A DNA stretch of 64,000 bases from Catonia carolina (GCA_035578175.1 JAQMRL010000001.1:375849220-375913219); one strand, 5' to 3'. Counted from the first letter of the stretch, positions 44,328-57,739 are shown. Numbers and translations are program-made. The notes: generated from the sequence alone by a model not told the origin.

Positions 44328-44933
44328 TTAGTAAGCTGGTATCAATTTTATTCTTTGGTTTGATGAAATTTCCAACTTCTTGAGCCTCACCAAAATCTCT
44401 GCAACAAGAAGACTATGGTCTGATCCCACATCCGCTCCTGGATATGTTTTAGCACTTCTCACTGCATTCCTGTACCTCTGATTAACAAGAATATAGTCAA
44501 TTTGATTTCTGACAATATGTTCTTTGTTATCCCGTGGAGATTTCCATGTGTACAGACGGCGTTTTGGCAGCTTGAAAAATGTGTTAGTAATTACCATGGA
44601 GTTTTCCTGGCAGAATTGTAAAAGCCGATCACCTCGCTCATTACGATCCCCCAGCCCATACAGCCCAACCCATTCACATGAGCCTTGCCCAATCTTCGCA
44701 TTCATGTCACCCAAGATAAAAGTGACATCCTCGTTCTTAGTCAGCTTCATAATCTCATCAACATCTCTATAGAAAGGTTCCACTTCTTCATCCTCTTTAT
44801 CTGCTGTTGGATTTCGTAGCAAAGTATTCTTCCTACTCGTTGCATTCTTCATATCAGTCACAACTGTCCTCCCCGGAGATCCGATTGGAGGACTTGAAAC
44901 TCCGGAATTATATTTAGTCCTGATTATAGCCAT
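44328..44933 (-). pseudogene. RTE LINE, AP endonuclease (N-terminus deleted)
   Basis: The frame contains TFILGDMNAKIG (GDxN catalytic motif), NTFFKLPKRRLYTWKSP, RNQIDYILVNQR and GADVGSDHSLL (SDH motif). The first endonuclease motifs (NxRT, ISE) are absent; unrelated SGVSSPPIGSPGRTV sits in their place. Confidence 0.85.
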
Positions 44934-45310
44934 GATGATAATGCATGGAATATCAATATATGATCTTTAATGCAGTGGTTTTCCTTTGCCTTCTGCATCC
45001 TCATGCCTTTGACTAAGACTACATCTCAGTTTCTCCGCCTTCAAAGACATTTTTAACATCTTCGGGACAAGAGATTTCCCCTTCCACTTAGCTCTTCCGC
45101 TCCAGAGACCGTTGGCCTTGTAGAGTTGACTCCATATATCGAGAGTCCTTCGGTCACCAGAGCATCCTTGATGCGTGGTTCTAGTGCTAGGTTTTGGTCC
45201 ACCCTGAGTATTTGATTTCCTCAGTACCACCCATATCTGGGAGGCATTCCCCTATCCGCCACCTGGGGAGGCGCCCGATGGAGGACCTAGCAACCTCACA
45301 CGGGTTGAAG

Positions 45311-45970
45311 CCCTAAAGAATAATTAATATATTATATTCTATTGTTTAGTTAATTATACTTGAAAGATTGTTTTAAGACTAATGGTTCATTGTGAATATT
45401 CAAATAACTTGAGGAATTAAGCTAATCCGTGGTGAGTCTCTAGGTGGTTTCCGTGATTGGCTTTCAAGGAAAGGTATAAAAGGTTTGTCGTACGTAGTTT
45501 AAATTTTAATTTTTTATAATTTTATTATTATTTTTTCAATGCGGAGTAATTGAAGATTTATTCTACAGAACATGTTTTATTGTATTTTCCCTTTAGCCTC
45601 CTCACTGAATTATCGGATAAAAATTGAGAAAACAATTTGTCTTCACGAGATTTCATTTTTTATAAAACTGTGTAAAAATAACTACGAACAGTTATCTCCA
45701 GAGAAATTTTGAACCGTGAATACAATGATCAATAGATTGGTCGACGGGATCCAGTTCTTTTGCCTGCTCGTTCCCACTGTATTAGTCCAGTAGACTTTTT
45801 GTGGGGTTACTTCGTCTGTTCTTAAAAAGATCAGTCATATAATTAGCTGCCCATGAGATAATAAACAGAACTATTTTTTGTAACCCTTGAACAACGTGTA
45901 TGCAGCACAGCGAATGAGTAACTTAATGGGATTGCTTACTACTGTAGTGAATAAACCCTGCAAATAAAAA
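45311..45970. other. Unassigned sequence with an R1 fragment
   Basis: 45828-45892 matches the R1 family part seen at 59200-59265 (ATAATT(A/G)GCTGCCCATGAG). Otherwise AT-rich with nothing recognised. Confidence 0.45.
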
Positions 45971-45971
45971 G

Positions 45972-47325
45972 TCTAAGGATCGGCTGCTGGAACTTATACG
46001 GTTTGTTGCTTCGTGCGCAAGAAATCGAACTTTTACTTAACTTAAATAAATTAGGTGTGCTCATAATTTCTGAAACCAATTTAATCTATTTAAAATTAAA
46101 TGGATATTCTTTTTACAACACTAACCATACTGATGGAACTGTTCATGGTGGTACGAAAATTTTAATTCGAAATTTGATTAAACATTGCGAACTTTCGGGA
46201 TATCTTCTTCTTGATGTGCCCATCCATTACGAGTGTTGGCGATCATCATGGCAATCTTCATCTTGTCTGCAGCAACTCGGAAAAGCCGTACCGAAGTTGT
46301 ATTGTACCAGACTCTGAGGTTCTTCAACCAGGATGTTCTTTTTCTACCTGGTCCCCGCTTTCCAAAAATTTTCCCTTGTAGAATGGCTTGCAGGAGGGCA
46401 TATCTGGTTGCATTTCTCATAATGTGCCCGAAGTACTGTAGCTTTCGAGACTTTATAGTGGTCGGTACCTCCCGATTCTTCCCCATTCTTCTGATTGGGA
46501 TTCTTCTTCTTTCGGGATATAGAACTGGCCAATTACAGACAGCTACAATTCAAGTTAAGGATTGGTTTGGTGATTCAGTGATTTCTTCTGTGCACTACCA
46601 CCAAGGGCACAGTCAGCAAAATATGTTATTCGATTTTTTTTTAAAACTTTAGGACAGAGATATGTAGCAGGTGGAGACTGGAACTCGAAGCATGTTCCTT
46701 AGAGTTCCCGTCTGATAAATCCTCATGAACCAGAATTGAAAGTATGTTTAGATCCTCATAGTTTTGTCACAATGTTGACGGGACAACCAACATACTGGCC
46801 AACAGATAGTTACTTCAAACAAAATTCAGGAATGTTTAGACCAAATCCTACCATAGCTTCAAAAATGGAAAGTGAAGATAAATACTGCAGATTCGTAGCA
46901 TGTTACATTTATAATTCGGAGAAATACTTGTCCACCAGTAATATTAGGAGGTATTGATTTACCAAGAAGTGAAGTTGTAAAGTGCCTGTGTATGCATCTT
47001 GACAGGTGGTTAACTTAAAAAACCCATAAGAGAATGTAGAAGAATGAATTAGATCTAAAATACAAAAGGATGTACTGGCTGATAGAGGTTCCAGAAAAAG
47101 GTTCTTCGGGCTATTAAAAGAGCACTATGGTTTGCAAAAATGCAGAAATACAACATTATTGTAATCTTCCTGATGAAATAGACGAGGTCAGGCGTTTTAA
47201 TTGAAAATATTAGGCAAGACTTGAAAGTCACAAAAACGATTTAGCCATTAGTCTTCTAAACAATGCGGAAGAAGTTAGGCGCCTGAATCGTTACCATTTT
47301 TTGCACTTGTCTGAAAGAGTTTAAA
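45972..47325 (+). pseudogene. Jockey-clade LINE, internally deleted, with RTE insertion
   Basis: The endonuclease starts LRIGCWNLYGLLLRAQEIEL, continues LIISETNLIYLKLNGYSFY and HGGTKILIRN, and is cut at 46204. After the inserted fragment it resumes VKDWFGDSVISSV, FLKLGQRYVAGGDWNSKH and QPTYWPTDS. The catalytic RT core is missing. From 46950 the C-terminal motifs reappear across stops: MHLDRWLT, LDLKYKRMYWLI and EEVRRLNRYHFLHLSERV before the stop near 47325. Confidence 0.8.
46204..46508 (-). mobile_element. RTE LINE 3' end inserted in the Jockey element, 12-bp target duplication
   Basis: CTTTCGGGATAT occurs at both ends (46192-46203 and 46509-46520). The insert encodes on the minus strand KSRKLQYFGHIMRN, GKIFGKRGPGRKRTSWLKNL and MIANTRNGWAHQEE, matching the end of the RTE copy at 42118. 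It is a 5'-truncated insertion with an AAGAAGAAG end. Confidence 0.85.
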
Positions 47326-47551
47326 GGTACATAGTGAAAAGTATTCTCTATTGTAAAATAAAAAATATCTTTGTACATTGTAATTTTCTCTTTTAACAAA
47401 TGAATAATTGATTTTATGAAAAGTACTCAGGGTAATGAGCCTCAACTTGTCATTTGTTAATTCAAAAGATTTGTTTATAGTTTATTTTTAATAAACAGAT
47501 TGCAAATAATGTCATTAAAATAAAGTTATACTGTAGTTACCAACAAAATTG

Positions 47552-48390
47552 TCGTTATGGAAATTAACATTGGATAATGTACTGTCAACATTAACACTTA
47601 TTCAAAGGGTGTAACCTTACTTTTATTTTTTCAGTCGTTAAAAAACAGAAAAAATGAGTCTTCAAAAAAATTTAATCAACTAATCTGATTTTTATTAATA
47701 ATAAAAGGTGACAAAATTAAATAGCCTATACACATTATGAGAGGCAATTTATTAGCCATAAATATGTTAGTAGCTTTGGAGTCATTTTTGGACGAAGCGT
47801 TTTTACCAAATCAGGAGGTGGTCTTTATCAGGTATTTAAGAGTTATATACACAACATGAAAAGCAACATTTCAGACGTAAATATATTTGTAGCATTGGAG
47901 TCATTTTTTGGGTGAGGTGATTTATTAGGTCAGGAGGTGTCTTTATCAGATATTTAACAGGTACATACACAACATGAGGGGCAATGTATTAGACGTAAAT
48001 ATGTTTGTACCATTTAAGACATTTTTGGCCAAGGCATCTTTATCAGGTAATTAAACAACTGAAATATGGCATGTGCAATAAGCTAGAGACTATTAAGGTT
48101 GCCTACTAAAAAATGCTATTAATTGTAATTATAGCCATACAAATTTTTAAAATTAAGGTCAGATTTATAAATTGAAATTTCCATTTTATACATTACATTA
48201 AGTAATTCATTTAACATGATACCGTTCTTCCCAGCAAATTTGACGTGTAGAGAAATTAACATTGGACAATGTATTGTCAACATTAACACTATTAAAAAGG
48301 TGTAATTTTACGTTTATTACTCCAGTCGTTTGAAAGTCGAATGAAAATGAGTTTACGAAAGATTGTTAAAATTTTTATTAAAAAAAGAAA
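47552..48390. repeat. Direct repeats enclosing a ~119-bp tandem array
   Basis: ATTAACATTGGA(T/C)AATGTA and the following ~140 bases occur at 47560-47700 and again at 48252-48390. Between them, units beginning ACACAACATGA recur at about 47729, 47849 and 47968, each with GGAGTCATTTTT and CTTTATCAG blocks (period ~119-120). Could be the remains of a duplicated element. No coding. Confidence 0.6.
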
Positions 48391-50660
48391 AATATAAAAT
48401 ACTACATATATATATGAGGTGTAAAATGAAAGTGATCATTCCGGTTTTAGAGGCAGGTTTTAGAGGCAGGTTTTAGCGGTCAATATCTGGTAAGAGGCTG
48501 CATAGTGTATCATCTGGTAAGAGGCTGCTTGTAACATCAGGTGAGGCATTTATTACTTTGTCATTATTCGGTGTTTTTTTTTTGTGGTCGTAATCGGTAT
48601 AATTAACTACTCTCTTCCGGTTTCATATGTACTAACGTCTTCTCTCACTGGTGTTTTTATTTGGTACTTCCTCCTCTTGGTTTTTGGTTGATTTCACATT
48701 AAATTTTAATTGTGGCGGGGACCCGGTATTCACTGAAGAACATATAAACAGACCTTATTAGTAAAATATGCAATTCTTAAATTAGTATAGTAATCGATAT
48801 ATTTAAATAGGAGTTCTATTAACTCTTAAATACAGAGTTTCACTGAACGTAATTTTGTAATTTACTACACGGTTTTAAAGAACATTGTGCGAATATTCGC
48901 ACAGGTCTACTATGCTAGTTATATTAATATGTATTCATTTATTTCTTGAAAACTTCAATCTGTGATCTTCAAATATAAATAGTTACGGTCTTCTATAGTG
49001 GTTTGTAACCTAAGTATTGTTTTTAATAAGCTGATGGATTTTTTTGTAGAATATGTTGTTTAGGTCAACAGCCGATAGGCTGGTTTGAACAATTATACAT
49101 GAAAGAAATGATATTATAGGTAAATCGAATCTTATAAAGTAAAAAGGAATCAATAAAAAAATAGGAAATAGGAACCTTTTTGAGAAGAAGAACACAAATT
49201 ATAATTTACGTCCAACAATTATTACTTTAAGATTGGATTATGTAAAACTAAATATTTGTCCAACACAGTTTTCTTATGTATCTACTAGATTAATGAATTT
49301 CATTCAATACTATTTCATTTCAAATCGCCTTAAAATAATTACTGATATGGACAATGAATTAAATCATATAACAAAATATCCGATATTATTTTTTAACACA
49401 ACTGTGTGGATCAAGCTTCTATTTATGATAGACGGAATCATTGTAATTTAGTAATGTAATTATTTTCGTTTTGTTTATCAACTGCTATACGAGGTGTACC
49501 ATGTACAAGGGGTACTTCATATAAAATTATTTCCGCAACTCATGCCTGCACACACGTGGTTATACCTTTGCAAGTATGATTTCCGGTAATACTGTAACTG
49601 TAAAGGAAAAATAGGGAATCAATAATCTAACTATAAGCAACTTACTTAATATAAAGTAACTAATATAAAACAGCTTACTGACTACAAACATTGATTTACA
49701 AATTAGGAAAAAACTTTCAAAACACTATGTTTGGAGTAGCAGTAGGAGTTAGGAAAAATTTGCAAAAGGTTTGCTATTTCTTGCACAGAGTGCTCTGCAA
49801 ACACCTTGCATTATTTTGACTCTGGTTGTTTCACTATAAAGTTTGGGCGAAAGACAGTGCTAACCCAACAATCAACAGCCGGTAATGTTTAATTTCCCGC
49901 TAAAATAATTTGAGAGGTGTTTGAGGCGGTTTCTAGTAATAAAGATAGTGACTGTGAACATGTAATGATGCTGTTCCTGACTTCTTACCTACTATGTAGT
50001 GCATCAGAAGATGGTTTAAAGGTAAGTGTGGATTATTTTACTCTTAAAGTATCCTAAAAATGGTGTTGTTAGCATAAGATTTTTTTATTATATTCCTGTG
50101 ACACGTAGTGATTCAACTATTTGATGTAATATTTTTGAAGGCATTTGGCACCTAAACAATATTTTAATTATGGCCTAGTTTCTTTATTTTGAGTAGTGTA
50201 AAAAAAAACGTTCTTTGAGGGTTAGCACTGTTTTGCCCCAGTACTTGGAGTTGGAAAATGTAGTGTGAGTTAAGAACATTTTTCCATCAGCCGACATTAT
50301 TTAAAGAAACGTGGTTTTTAAAAATGGTAAAGATAATATGCTAGGTTAAAAATTTTATTTATTTTAAAGTAAGCGTATTAATTTTTTTTAATTTTAGTAA
50401 CTACATTCCTGGTATCTTGCATATTATTTAGTCACACAATAATGTAATGAGTTAACATTTATATAAATGGTAAAAAATGCTTAAAAATAAACATGATATT
50501 AATATTATCTGTGCATGATCTGTAGTCATAATGACTACTATTTTTTTAAATTATTAAGCTACTAGTTAGTTCTTACGAGAGACTTCAGTCAATGTCTTTT
50601 TATGTGTTCATTGGACTTCTAACTCAAAGTCATTTTCTATTACAGGAAAAATTGGGTGAG
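48391..50660. other. Unassigned AT-rich stretch with an R1 fragment
   Basis: Short tandem copies of GGTAAGAGGCTGC near 48490-48530 and of AGAGGCAGGTTTT near 48450. 49055-49095 matches the R1 end (TTGTTTAGGTCAACAGCC) on the minus strand. Nothing else. Confidence 0.45.
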
Positions 50661-50666
50661 ACCAAA

Positions 50667-51352
50667 TAGAGATCCAGTATCTACTGGATCTCTTCTCTAC
50701 TTCCAATTCTATCCAAACTTTTCGAAAGACTTCTTCTCCCACGTCTGCGCCAAACTATCGAAACAGCAATCCCTGCCGAACAATTTGGTTTTAGACAAGG
50801 ACACTCCACCACCACCCAACTCCTCCGCATCGTAACGGCACTAGTGGATGCCAGAAACTCCCACAACCATACGACGGCTGTGCTGCTTGATTTTAAAGCA
50901 GCATTTGACAGAGTATGGCACGTGGGTCTCCTCTTTAAACTAGCTCGTTTCTTCCCACCAGCCACTGTCAGGCTCATCCATTCGTATCTTACTGACAGAA
51001 AATTTCAAGTCTCAGCCCCCAGTTATCAGTTCCACTCAGTCAAATCCCCACTTACCCCATCTACCGCAGGTGTACCTCAGGGCTCAGTCCTTGGGCCCCT
51101 TCTCTATCTTATGTACACCTACGATTTTCCGCAAACCGAAACAATCAAACTCGGACTGTTTGCCGATGACGCTATTCTATACCGTCACGGCAGATGCCTC
51201 CGTCTCAACTGCCGCGCCATCCAAAATCATCTGTTAAATATCACTACATGGTGTCGCATCTGGAGTAGAATAAAACCTGGATTCCAGAAGCCAATCACCA
51301 CGTTTTTCTCCGTGAAACCTCCTCGCTCTTGCAAGAGAAATAGGGAAACATA
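50667..51352 (+). pseudogene. Jockey-like LINE reverse transcriptase fragment
   Basis: From 50680 the + strand reads LLPILSKLFERLLLPRLRQT, AEQFGFRQGHSTT, VLLDFKAAFDRVWHVGLL, TAGVPQGSVLGPLLYLMYTY and LGLFADDAILY. These are RT blocks in order with the catalytic FADD intact. The protein runs to a stop at 51352 after a divergent tail (FFSVKPPR). Endonuclease and C-terminus are missing. Confidence 0.85.
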
Positions 51353-52611
51353 AACAAACGAAGAGAACACTCCAGATCAATGGGGTGATAATATTTAAGT
51401 GTTGCAGAAAATCAAAGTTTAATGTGACAAACCTGACTAAGGATGACTGAGACAGAACATCAACACAAGAAGAATACGAGAACGTCGATATAAATGGAGA
51501 TGGTGTAACTTTCACTAAAGATATTTGTTTGAAAAAGAAATGACTGTGACTATGAAATTAAGTACCTTGTTAATTAGAAATTCAGAGAGGTTTCACTGAA
51601 AAAAAGACAATCCTAGTATGAAATTGCAACTTAAAACAAAATACAAAGAAAGGAACTGTACCGATAAGAAAAAAAACTCATTGAAATAAATAAACTCCTG
51701 CCATATGGCCTATATCATTAATACTACCAGAACTTGCATACAAGTCCTGTAACTGAAAGTGAAGAAAATGTTCAGACTATTGAGCAGGATATCATTTATC
51801 TTGTCAAACAACATTTTCTGAATAAAACCGGTTATACTTCAGTTTTCGATTATGCTAACCCCTTATATTTTGTAAAATCCCAGGAAGAAAACAATGCTAA
51901 CCCACAAAATTGCCATCATGAGTTTTCTTAAATAGTCTGTAAAAATAAAACGTGCAGCTCGTTTCGGACAGGATGCTATATTTATATACTTAAAAACCTA
52001 AACTAACAGAAAATAATAAATGTTAAACAAAAAAATTCATAAACATGATTTGTAGATTTCAGTAAACTTTTAAAATGCTATTGCGTAAAATTATGTTGAT
52101 GTGGGTTAGCACTGTCTTCTCCCGACCCCTTCAACTAATATAAAACAATACTGATTTTTCTGGTCTAACAACATATTTTACAGAAAATAACGTAAGGTTA
52201 TCTTTTACTCCAATCTTTAAGTCAAATTTTTCAATAATAACAAGTGAATTATCCACAAAAAGACAAAAGTATATATTTTATATAAAATCGAATAGTTTTC
52301 TGAACAAACTCTATTGTTTAACATTGTTTTTTATTGAAACGTAGTAAGTTACCAGTTTTTTATTCACCAAAAGTTAGTTTTTTGACCTTTGGGTTTTCTG
52401 AAATGACCGATTCAATAATTATTTAAAATGTTATTACTAGTTTAAGTTTCAATAAGCTACGTATGTAATAAAATTATGAAAAAGTATTTAGTAATTAATT
52501 ATTATCAATAATATACAACTCATTCCCGATCACAGGCTTTTCCTACGCAGGAATTAACAAAATCAAAATGTACTTTGCATTTAATAAGTAATTTAAATGA
52601 AATTGCACATG
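51353..52611. other. Unassigned sequence
   Basis: A 65-codon frame at 51734-51931 (HTSPVTESEENVQTIEQD) is unrecognised. No other signal. Confidence 0.4.
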
Positions 52612-52852
52612 TGCTTATTGTTTAGGTCATCAGCCTAAAGGCTGGTTTGATCCTCTAGAAGCTTTACTAAGTAAAACGAAGAGTGAGGTGGTTTCCCATT
52701 GTCTTCCTTACTGAATATAAAAATATTCTTATCAGCATGCCAGGTCCTGTGAAAAAAAGCATCTACTTTTCACCTTGCATCAATCGATAACTTCACTTCA
52801 TTCACCACATGGTCTGGCTGCATAGCGATATGAAATTCATTACTCTCAGAAG
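52612..52852 (-). repeat. R1 repeat copy, minus strand
   Basis: TTGTTTAGGTCATCAGCC at 52618, then AGAGTGAGGTGGTTTCCC and GAAATTCATTACTCTCAGA. It mirrors 29136-29390 with about 20% divergence by eye. Confidence 0.7.
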
Positions 52853-53670
52853 CCATAAATGTGGTTATTATCTTTTACATTTCTACCTCTAAAATTCTGC
52901 ATGCAACCTCTGTGTATATGATTTTGTCATAAAATGCCTACCAAGGGCTGCAAACAATTTTTACCGATTGCCCGATACCGGGTTTCCACAATATTTGAAC
53001 TATAGGGAAATAGCATTGATTTTTATTAGTTTGCAAATATTTTCTTTCCACGAATAAATGAACACTAGTTGTAATCAGGAATAATTAAAAAATATTTAGA
53101 CCTCTTAAAAATATCAATGTAGATACATTTTAAGCTGTATTTTAGCTAAAAATATATTCATTTGTAACCGTTTTCTATTTAAGTATTGTAAATTTTAGAG
53201 ATAGGTGGGTCAAATCCGACTGCGAATATATTTTTTTATTGTTAAAAAATATTAGAATAATTAAAAAATAAAAACAATATTTTCCTTCGTATATATTCAT
53301 TATAGGCATGAGTATCTACGTATTACTGATATTAGTCTTGTTATAACCTAGAGGTAAATGTAACGTGCTCTTAAACCCATAAGGAAGCTTTGTAGCGAAA
53401 AATACAGGAGACAATTTTGTTCCTCACCCTCTGAAACCCACAGGATAAATCCGAGGTACGACCCCCCTCCGGGGCTTAGAAATATACAAATATCTTGTAA
53501 CTGAAGAGTTAAGAAAGGAAAACCGAAGGTATTAAGCGCTGACTTTTGTTAATCGATTTCTCCACCGGGAAAACTAGACTTTTACTAACATAATATTGAT
53601 CACGTTAACTTTTCGCAGAGTTTTCTTAAAAGAAACATTTAGGACGATAGCGCAACCCTACTCACTAGCG
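52853..53670. other. Unassigned sequence
   Basis: AT-rich with no coding or repeat signal that I can name. Confidence 0.4.
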
Positions 53671-54714
<1,044 letters not shown>

Positions 54715-54864
54715 GTGGTGGTAGTGAATCGCCCCCAAAGGCACATATCGCACAGGCCAAGCGACTCAGCGGTTACAGGATGAGTGAACGGTGCGTAAGG
54801 AATCGTTGTTCGTTGTTGGCATTTTAAATCTTTACATAGTTTTACTGTACTATTGAAAATTGCC

Positions 54865-55256
54865 CATAAAAGGCAGGTGAAGTGTTAAATTATTTGAACT
54901 CGATCTGCTAGTCCTAAGGCTAAAAAAATATTTCTGTTTCTTATTACATAGTCAGCAAATTATAAGACTGAACTATTTAAGAACAGAAACGGTGAAGGTG
55001 TAAACGACATTAATTACTCTAAGTGTAATGAATTTCACTATACAGCCAGACCCTGTGGTAAATGAAGTAGAGGTGTATTTTTTCAGGGAGGAAAGAAGAT
55101 GCTTTTCGGAGGGCCTGGAATGCTGATGAGCATACTTTTCCACTTGGTGAGGAAGGCATTAGTAAATCACCTGACTCCTCGTTTTATTTAGTTAAATCTC
55201 TAGAGATTCAAACCAGCATGTGGCTGTTAACCTAAATAACACTATTCAAAATAACA
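54865..55256 (+). repeat. R1 repeat copy, long form
   Basis: Includes the 5' block (CCCATAAAAGGCAGGTGAAG) as well as the part shared with 29136, and ends AACCTAAATAACA. Same architecture as 61494-61906. Confidence 0.7.
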
Positions 55257-55856
55257 ATATGTTGCTTTAAGAACATGTAAGAATACTGTACGGTGCATAG
55301 AAAATAATAATCAAAATTATTTTTTGTTGTATTAACTAATTTTATTTGCTACGCATTAAAAATAGCTAATTAAACGTTATAAATCTTTGCGTTTCTTTAT
55401 TTTTAAATCATATAAATTAATTAATATTAAATCTAAATTATTGTTAACTAATAACAAATTATGTATTTTTAGTTACGTTAAATCTATTTTTCCCAGTAGT
55501 TTTTTGCGTGTATTTTATTGGCATACGGGAATTTCTTTACTGTTAACCACGAAATTGAGAGCTTTCATGTAAACCATAAAGTCGTGTAACTCCACACGTC
55601 CTGCCATTCAGTTGTTGCACTTCACCCGCTTTGCTGGAGGCATTAGAATTTATTCACTCAGTCAGTTCAATGTAAGCGTAACGTACACAACGTTTCGAAA
55701 CGTTTGTGAGGTGTTTTTTAAAGTCGTTTTCGTTTTAAAAATTTGTTTATTTTTTAGGCCTACCGTTTAATTGTTTAATACAGCCTTTCTTTAACAAAAT
55801 TAAAATTAAATTTTCTTTTTTTAGTTTATAGTAACTGTAATTTTAGTTGTAAATAT
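55257..55856. other. Unassigned sequence
   Basis: AT-rich up to 55560, then a slightly GC-richer stretch (55570-55700) containing ACGTTTCGAAACGT, a 14-bp palindrome. It may be a promoter region for the remnant that follows, but nothing decisive. Confidence 0.35.
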
Positions 55857-56035
55857 GAATGAATTTAGTGATTTTGCGAACAATTCGGTAAATCGCCTCT
55901 GAATAGCGACCGTCGTTGGAGACTGGCGAAAGAAAGAGCTTAGAAAACAAAGTAATGAAATAATCAGTAATGTGTGTGAGCTTTTTTAAAATTTGGCTAA
56001 CAATCCTGAAGCAAGAACAAAATAAAATTTATAAC
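55857..56035 (+). pseudogene. Small ORF remnant, possibly transposase N-terminus
   Basis: ATG at 55857 gives MNEFSDFANNSVNRL then a stop. A shifted frame reads SDRRWRLAKERA, and another LRKQSNEIISNVCELF. The basic helix plus KQSNEIISNV pattern recalls N-termini of some hemipteran transposase-like proteins, but I cannot name the family. Confidence 0.25.
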
Positions 56036-56213
56036 TTTTATGATAAAGAAATACCCGTAAAAAAGTAAATAGTTTCTTCCCACTCTGGCAAATACGGCAA
56101 CACTGCATTACTGTCTAAATAGACCCTAGGCTCGCAATTTCATGGTTACTAGTAGTATAGTATATTGATAAAGACGAGATAGTAAAGTAGAAATTAATGT
56201 GTGTTTACTCACT

Positions 56214-56396
56214 TTATTCTTCACCCAAGCGGGGCCTACTTGGGTCCCGCTTCGGAGGAGGGTGGGACTCCTCATCTTCCGAGGAGTCCTCCTCCTCAAC
56301 GGCTGGGGCGGGTGGCCGCCTCCACGGCTGCCACCACAATAGCAGCCCCAGGCCGAAGCCAATCGCAAGAATAATCGAAATGTTGACTTTTTGCAT
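56214..56396 (-). CDS. Small single-pass membrane protein, orphan
   Basis: A 60-codon ORF starts MQKVNISIILAIGFGLGLLL. Residues 5-22 form one hydrophobic membrane segment, followed by WWQPWRRPPAPAV, an acidic EEEDSSEDEES run and a basic/Pro end PPPKRDPSRPRLGEE. The ORF is GC-rich while its flanks are about 70% AT, a sharp change in composition. The stop codon lies inside GAATAAAG, so a polyadenylation signal overlaps it. A hairpin (AAGCGGG/CCCGCTT, 56226-56252) lies in the last codons. No family recognised. Such compaction suggests a viral or mobile origin, but a chance ORF in a GC island is possible. Confidence 0.4.
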   Translation of the reverse strand: MQKVNISIILAIGFGLGLLLWWQPWRRPPAPAVEEEDSSEDEESHPPPKRDPSRPRLGEE

Positions 56397-56526
56397 ACTT
56401 GAAAATTTTTATTTTAAAATATTTACTGCGGGACCTAACCTTGACTACTGTTTCTTAGCAACACAGTTTAATTTACCCCATTGTTATATTATTTTGTTAC
56501 ACATATTTAAGAATTGTTCTATTTAA

Positions 56527-56660
56527 GAAATTTATAGGTCTTGGATTCAAATCCCACACGGGCATGGCATTTTTTCATCCGTTACAAAAAATTAATTTCT
56601 TACTTCACCGTCTGCATTAGAGGCAATTTGCAAAACAGTCCAACGTTAAACCAAAAAAAA
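56527..56660 (+). repeat. tRNA-derived SINE, 5'-truncated
   Basis: Starts at the B box region GGATTCAAATCCCACACGGG, runs through CCGTCTGCATTAGAGGC and AACGTTAAACC into AAAAAAAA. Same family as 42992-43170, opposite orientation. Confidence 0.75.
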
Positions 56661-56819
56661 TTTAAGAATTTCTTTTTCGATTTGTATTCAGTAGAAGAGA
56701 GATAAAACTCCGGCGTCATTTCACGAAACTAATGTTTTGTTATTAGTTTATTGTTTTCATCAGTGTCTCGACTGGTGTGATACTGATGTCTAAGCTGTTT
56801 TTTCTTGCACTAGTCGTAC

Positions 56820-57180
56820 CATATTTACATACCTGTAACACCCAACATCATTTGTAATAATTTGCATATGTATTCTAACCTTTGCCTTTCCCTACAATTC
56901 ACTCCCTCAATATTACTCTCAATTATTGATAGACCAATACCTGGATCTTTTAAGATATTCCCCACTAACCTATCCCTTCTTCCGGTTAGATGTTTCTGTA
57001 TACTTCTTTTTTTATCCACTTGCCTAAGAACCTCTAAATTTTTTATTTCGTCCACCCACCTAATCTTAACATTTTCCTATAACACCACATTTCAAAAGCT
57101 TCTATCGTCTTCCTTTCTACAGCCCTTTTCACCCACGTTTCACTCCTGTATAATGCTACCCTCCAAACAGTGTTTTAAGA
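56820..57180 (-). pseudogene. RTE-like LINE 3' remnant
   Basis: Minus strand reads WVDEIKNLEVLRQVDKKRS, GRRDRLVGNILKD, NIEGVNCRERQRLEYICKL. This matches the C-terminal motif NxEVLRRV...GKRxRGRQRxxY of RTE-like proteins. Stops upstream. Confidence 0.65.
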
Positions 57181-57739
57181 TTTTTTTCTAATCTGTAAGT
57201 TAATGCATGTAGTAGGTAACTAGCTTGTACTGTACCATAAAATATTATATGTATGTTTCAGTAAAGTAGCAACGAATGTATAATATTATAATTTAAGTTA
57301 AATGAATTTTTCGCTGTTCATGCACAAGTATTGACGATTTGGTATTTTGAATTACCGTCAGTCTGAAAAAGAACATATCGCGGTGTCTCTTTTCTAGTAA
57401 TTCGATCGCAATGGGCTTATTGGTAAAAAAATTGCATTTTCCCTCTCACTCTCGTTTCTCATCCTCTCCGATTTTTTTCCTAAAAGACGTCTGATATTGC
57501 TCCAATATATATTTCGTCATTCACAAATAAATTGTTGAAATACATCCTGACAATCATTAATATAAATCACAGTATAAATGAAATTTATCACCTTACCTTC
57601 ATTTGTTTTTAAGTTTAAAAAACTTACGCGCGTTTCGGTGGTACCATCTTCTACAGAGCAATATGATTAAAATTTAAAACGGTGTTCGATTCAGCCATTT
57701 AGATTAAAACTTTTTTTTAATTATTCATTCCTGTATTCT
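57181..57739. other. Unassigned sequence
   Basis: No gene or named repeat. 57640-57660 contains CGCGTTTCGGTGGTACCATC, a GAAAC-like motif seen near foldback elements, weakly. Confidence 0.35.

Larger units (their letters stand above)
42105..45310 (-). mobile_element. RTE-type LINE, near full length but broken
   Basis: Read on the minus strand from about 45310 (leader with GGGCTTCAACCCGTGTGAGG) to a GAAGAAGAAG tail at 42105. Three frames cover endonuclease, RT N-terminal half and RT C-terminal half. Breaks occur near 44320, near 43340 and at a SINE insertion (42992-43170). The first third of the endonuclease is missing, so this is an internally deleted copy. Confidence 0.85.
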
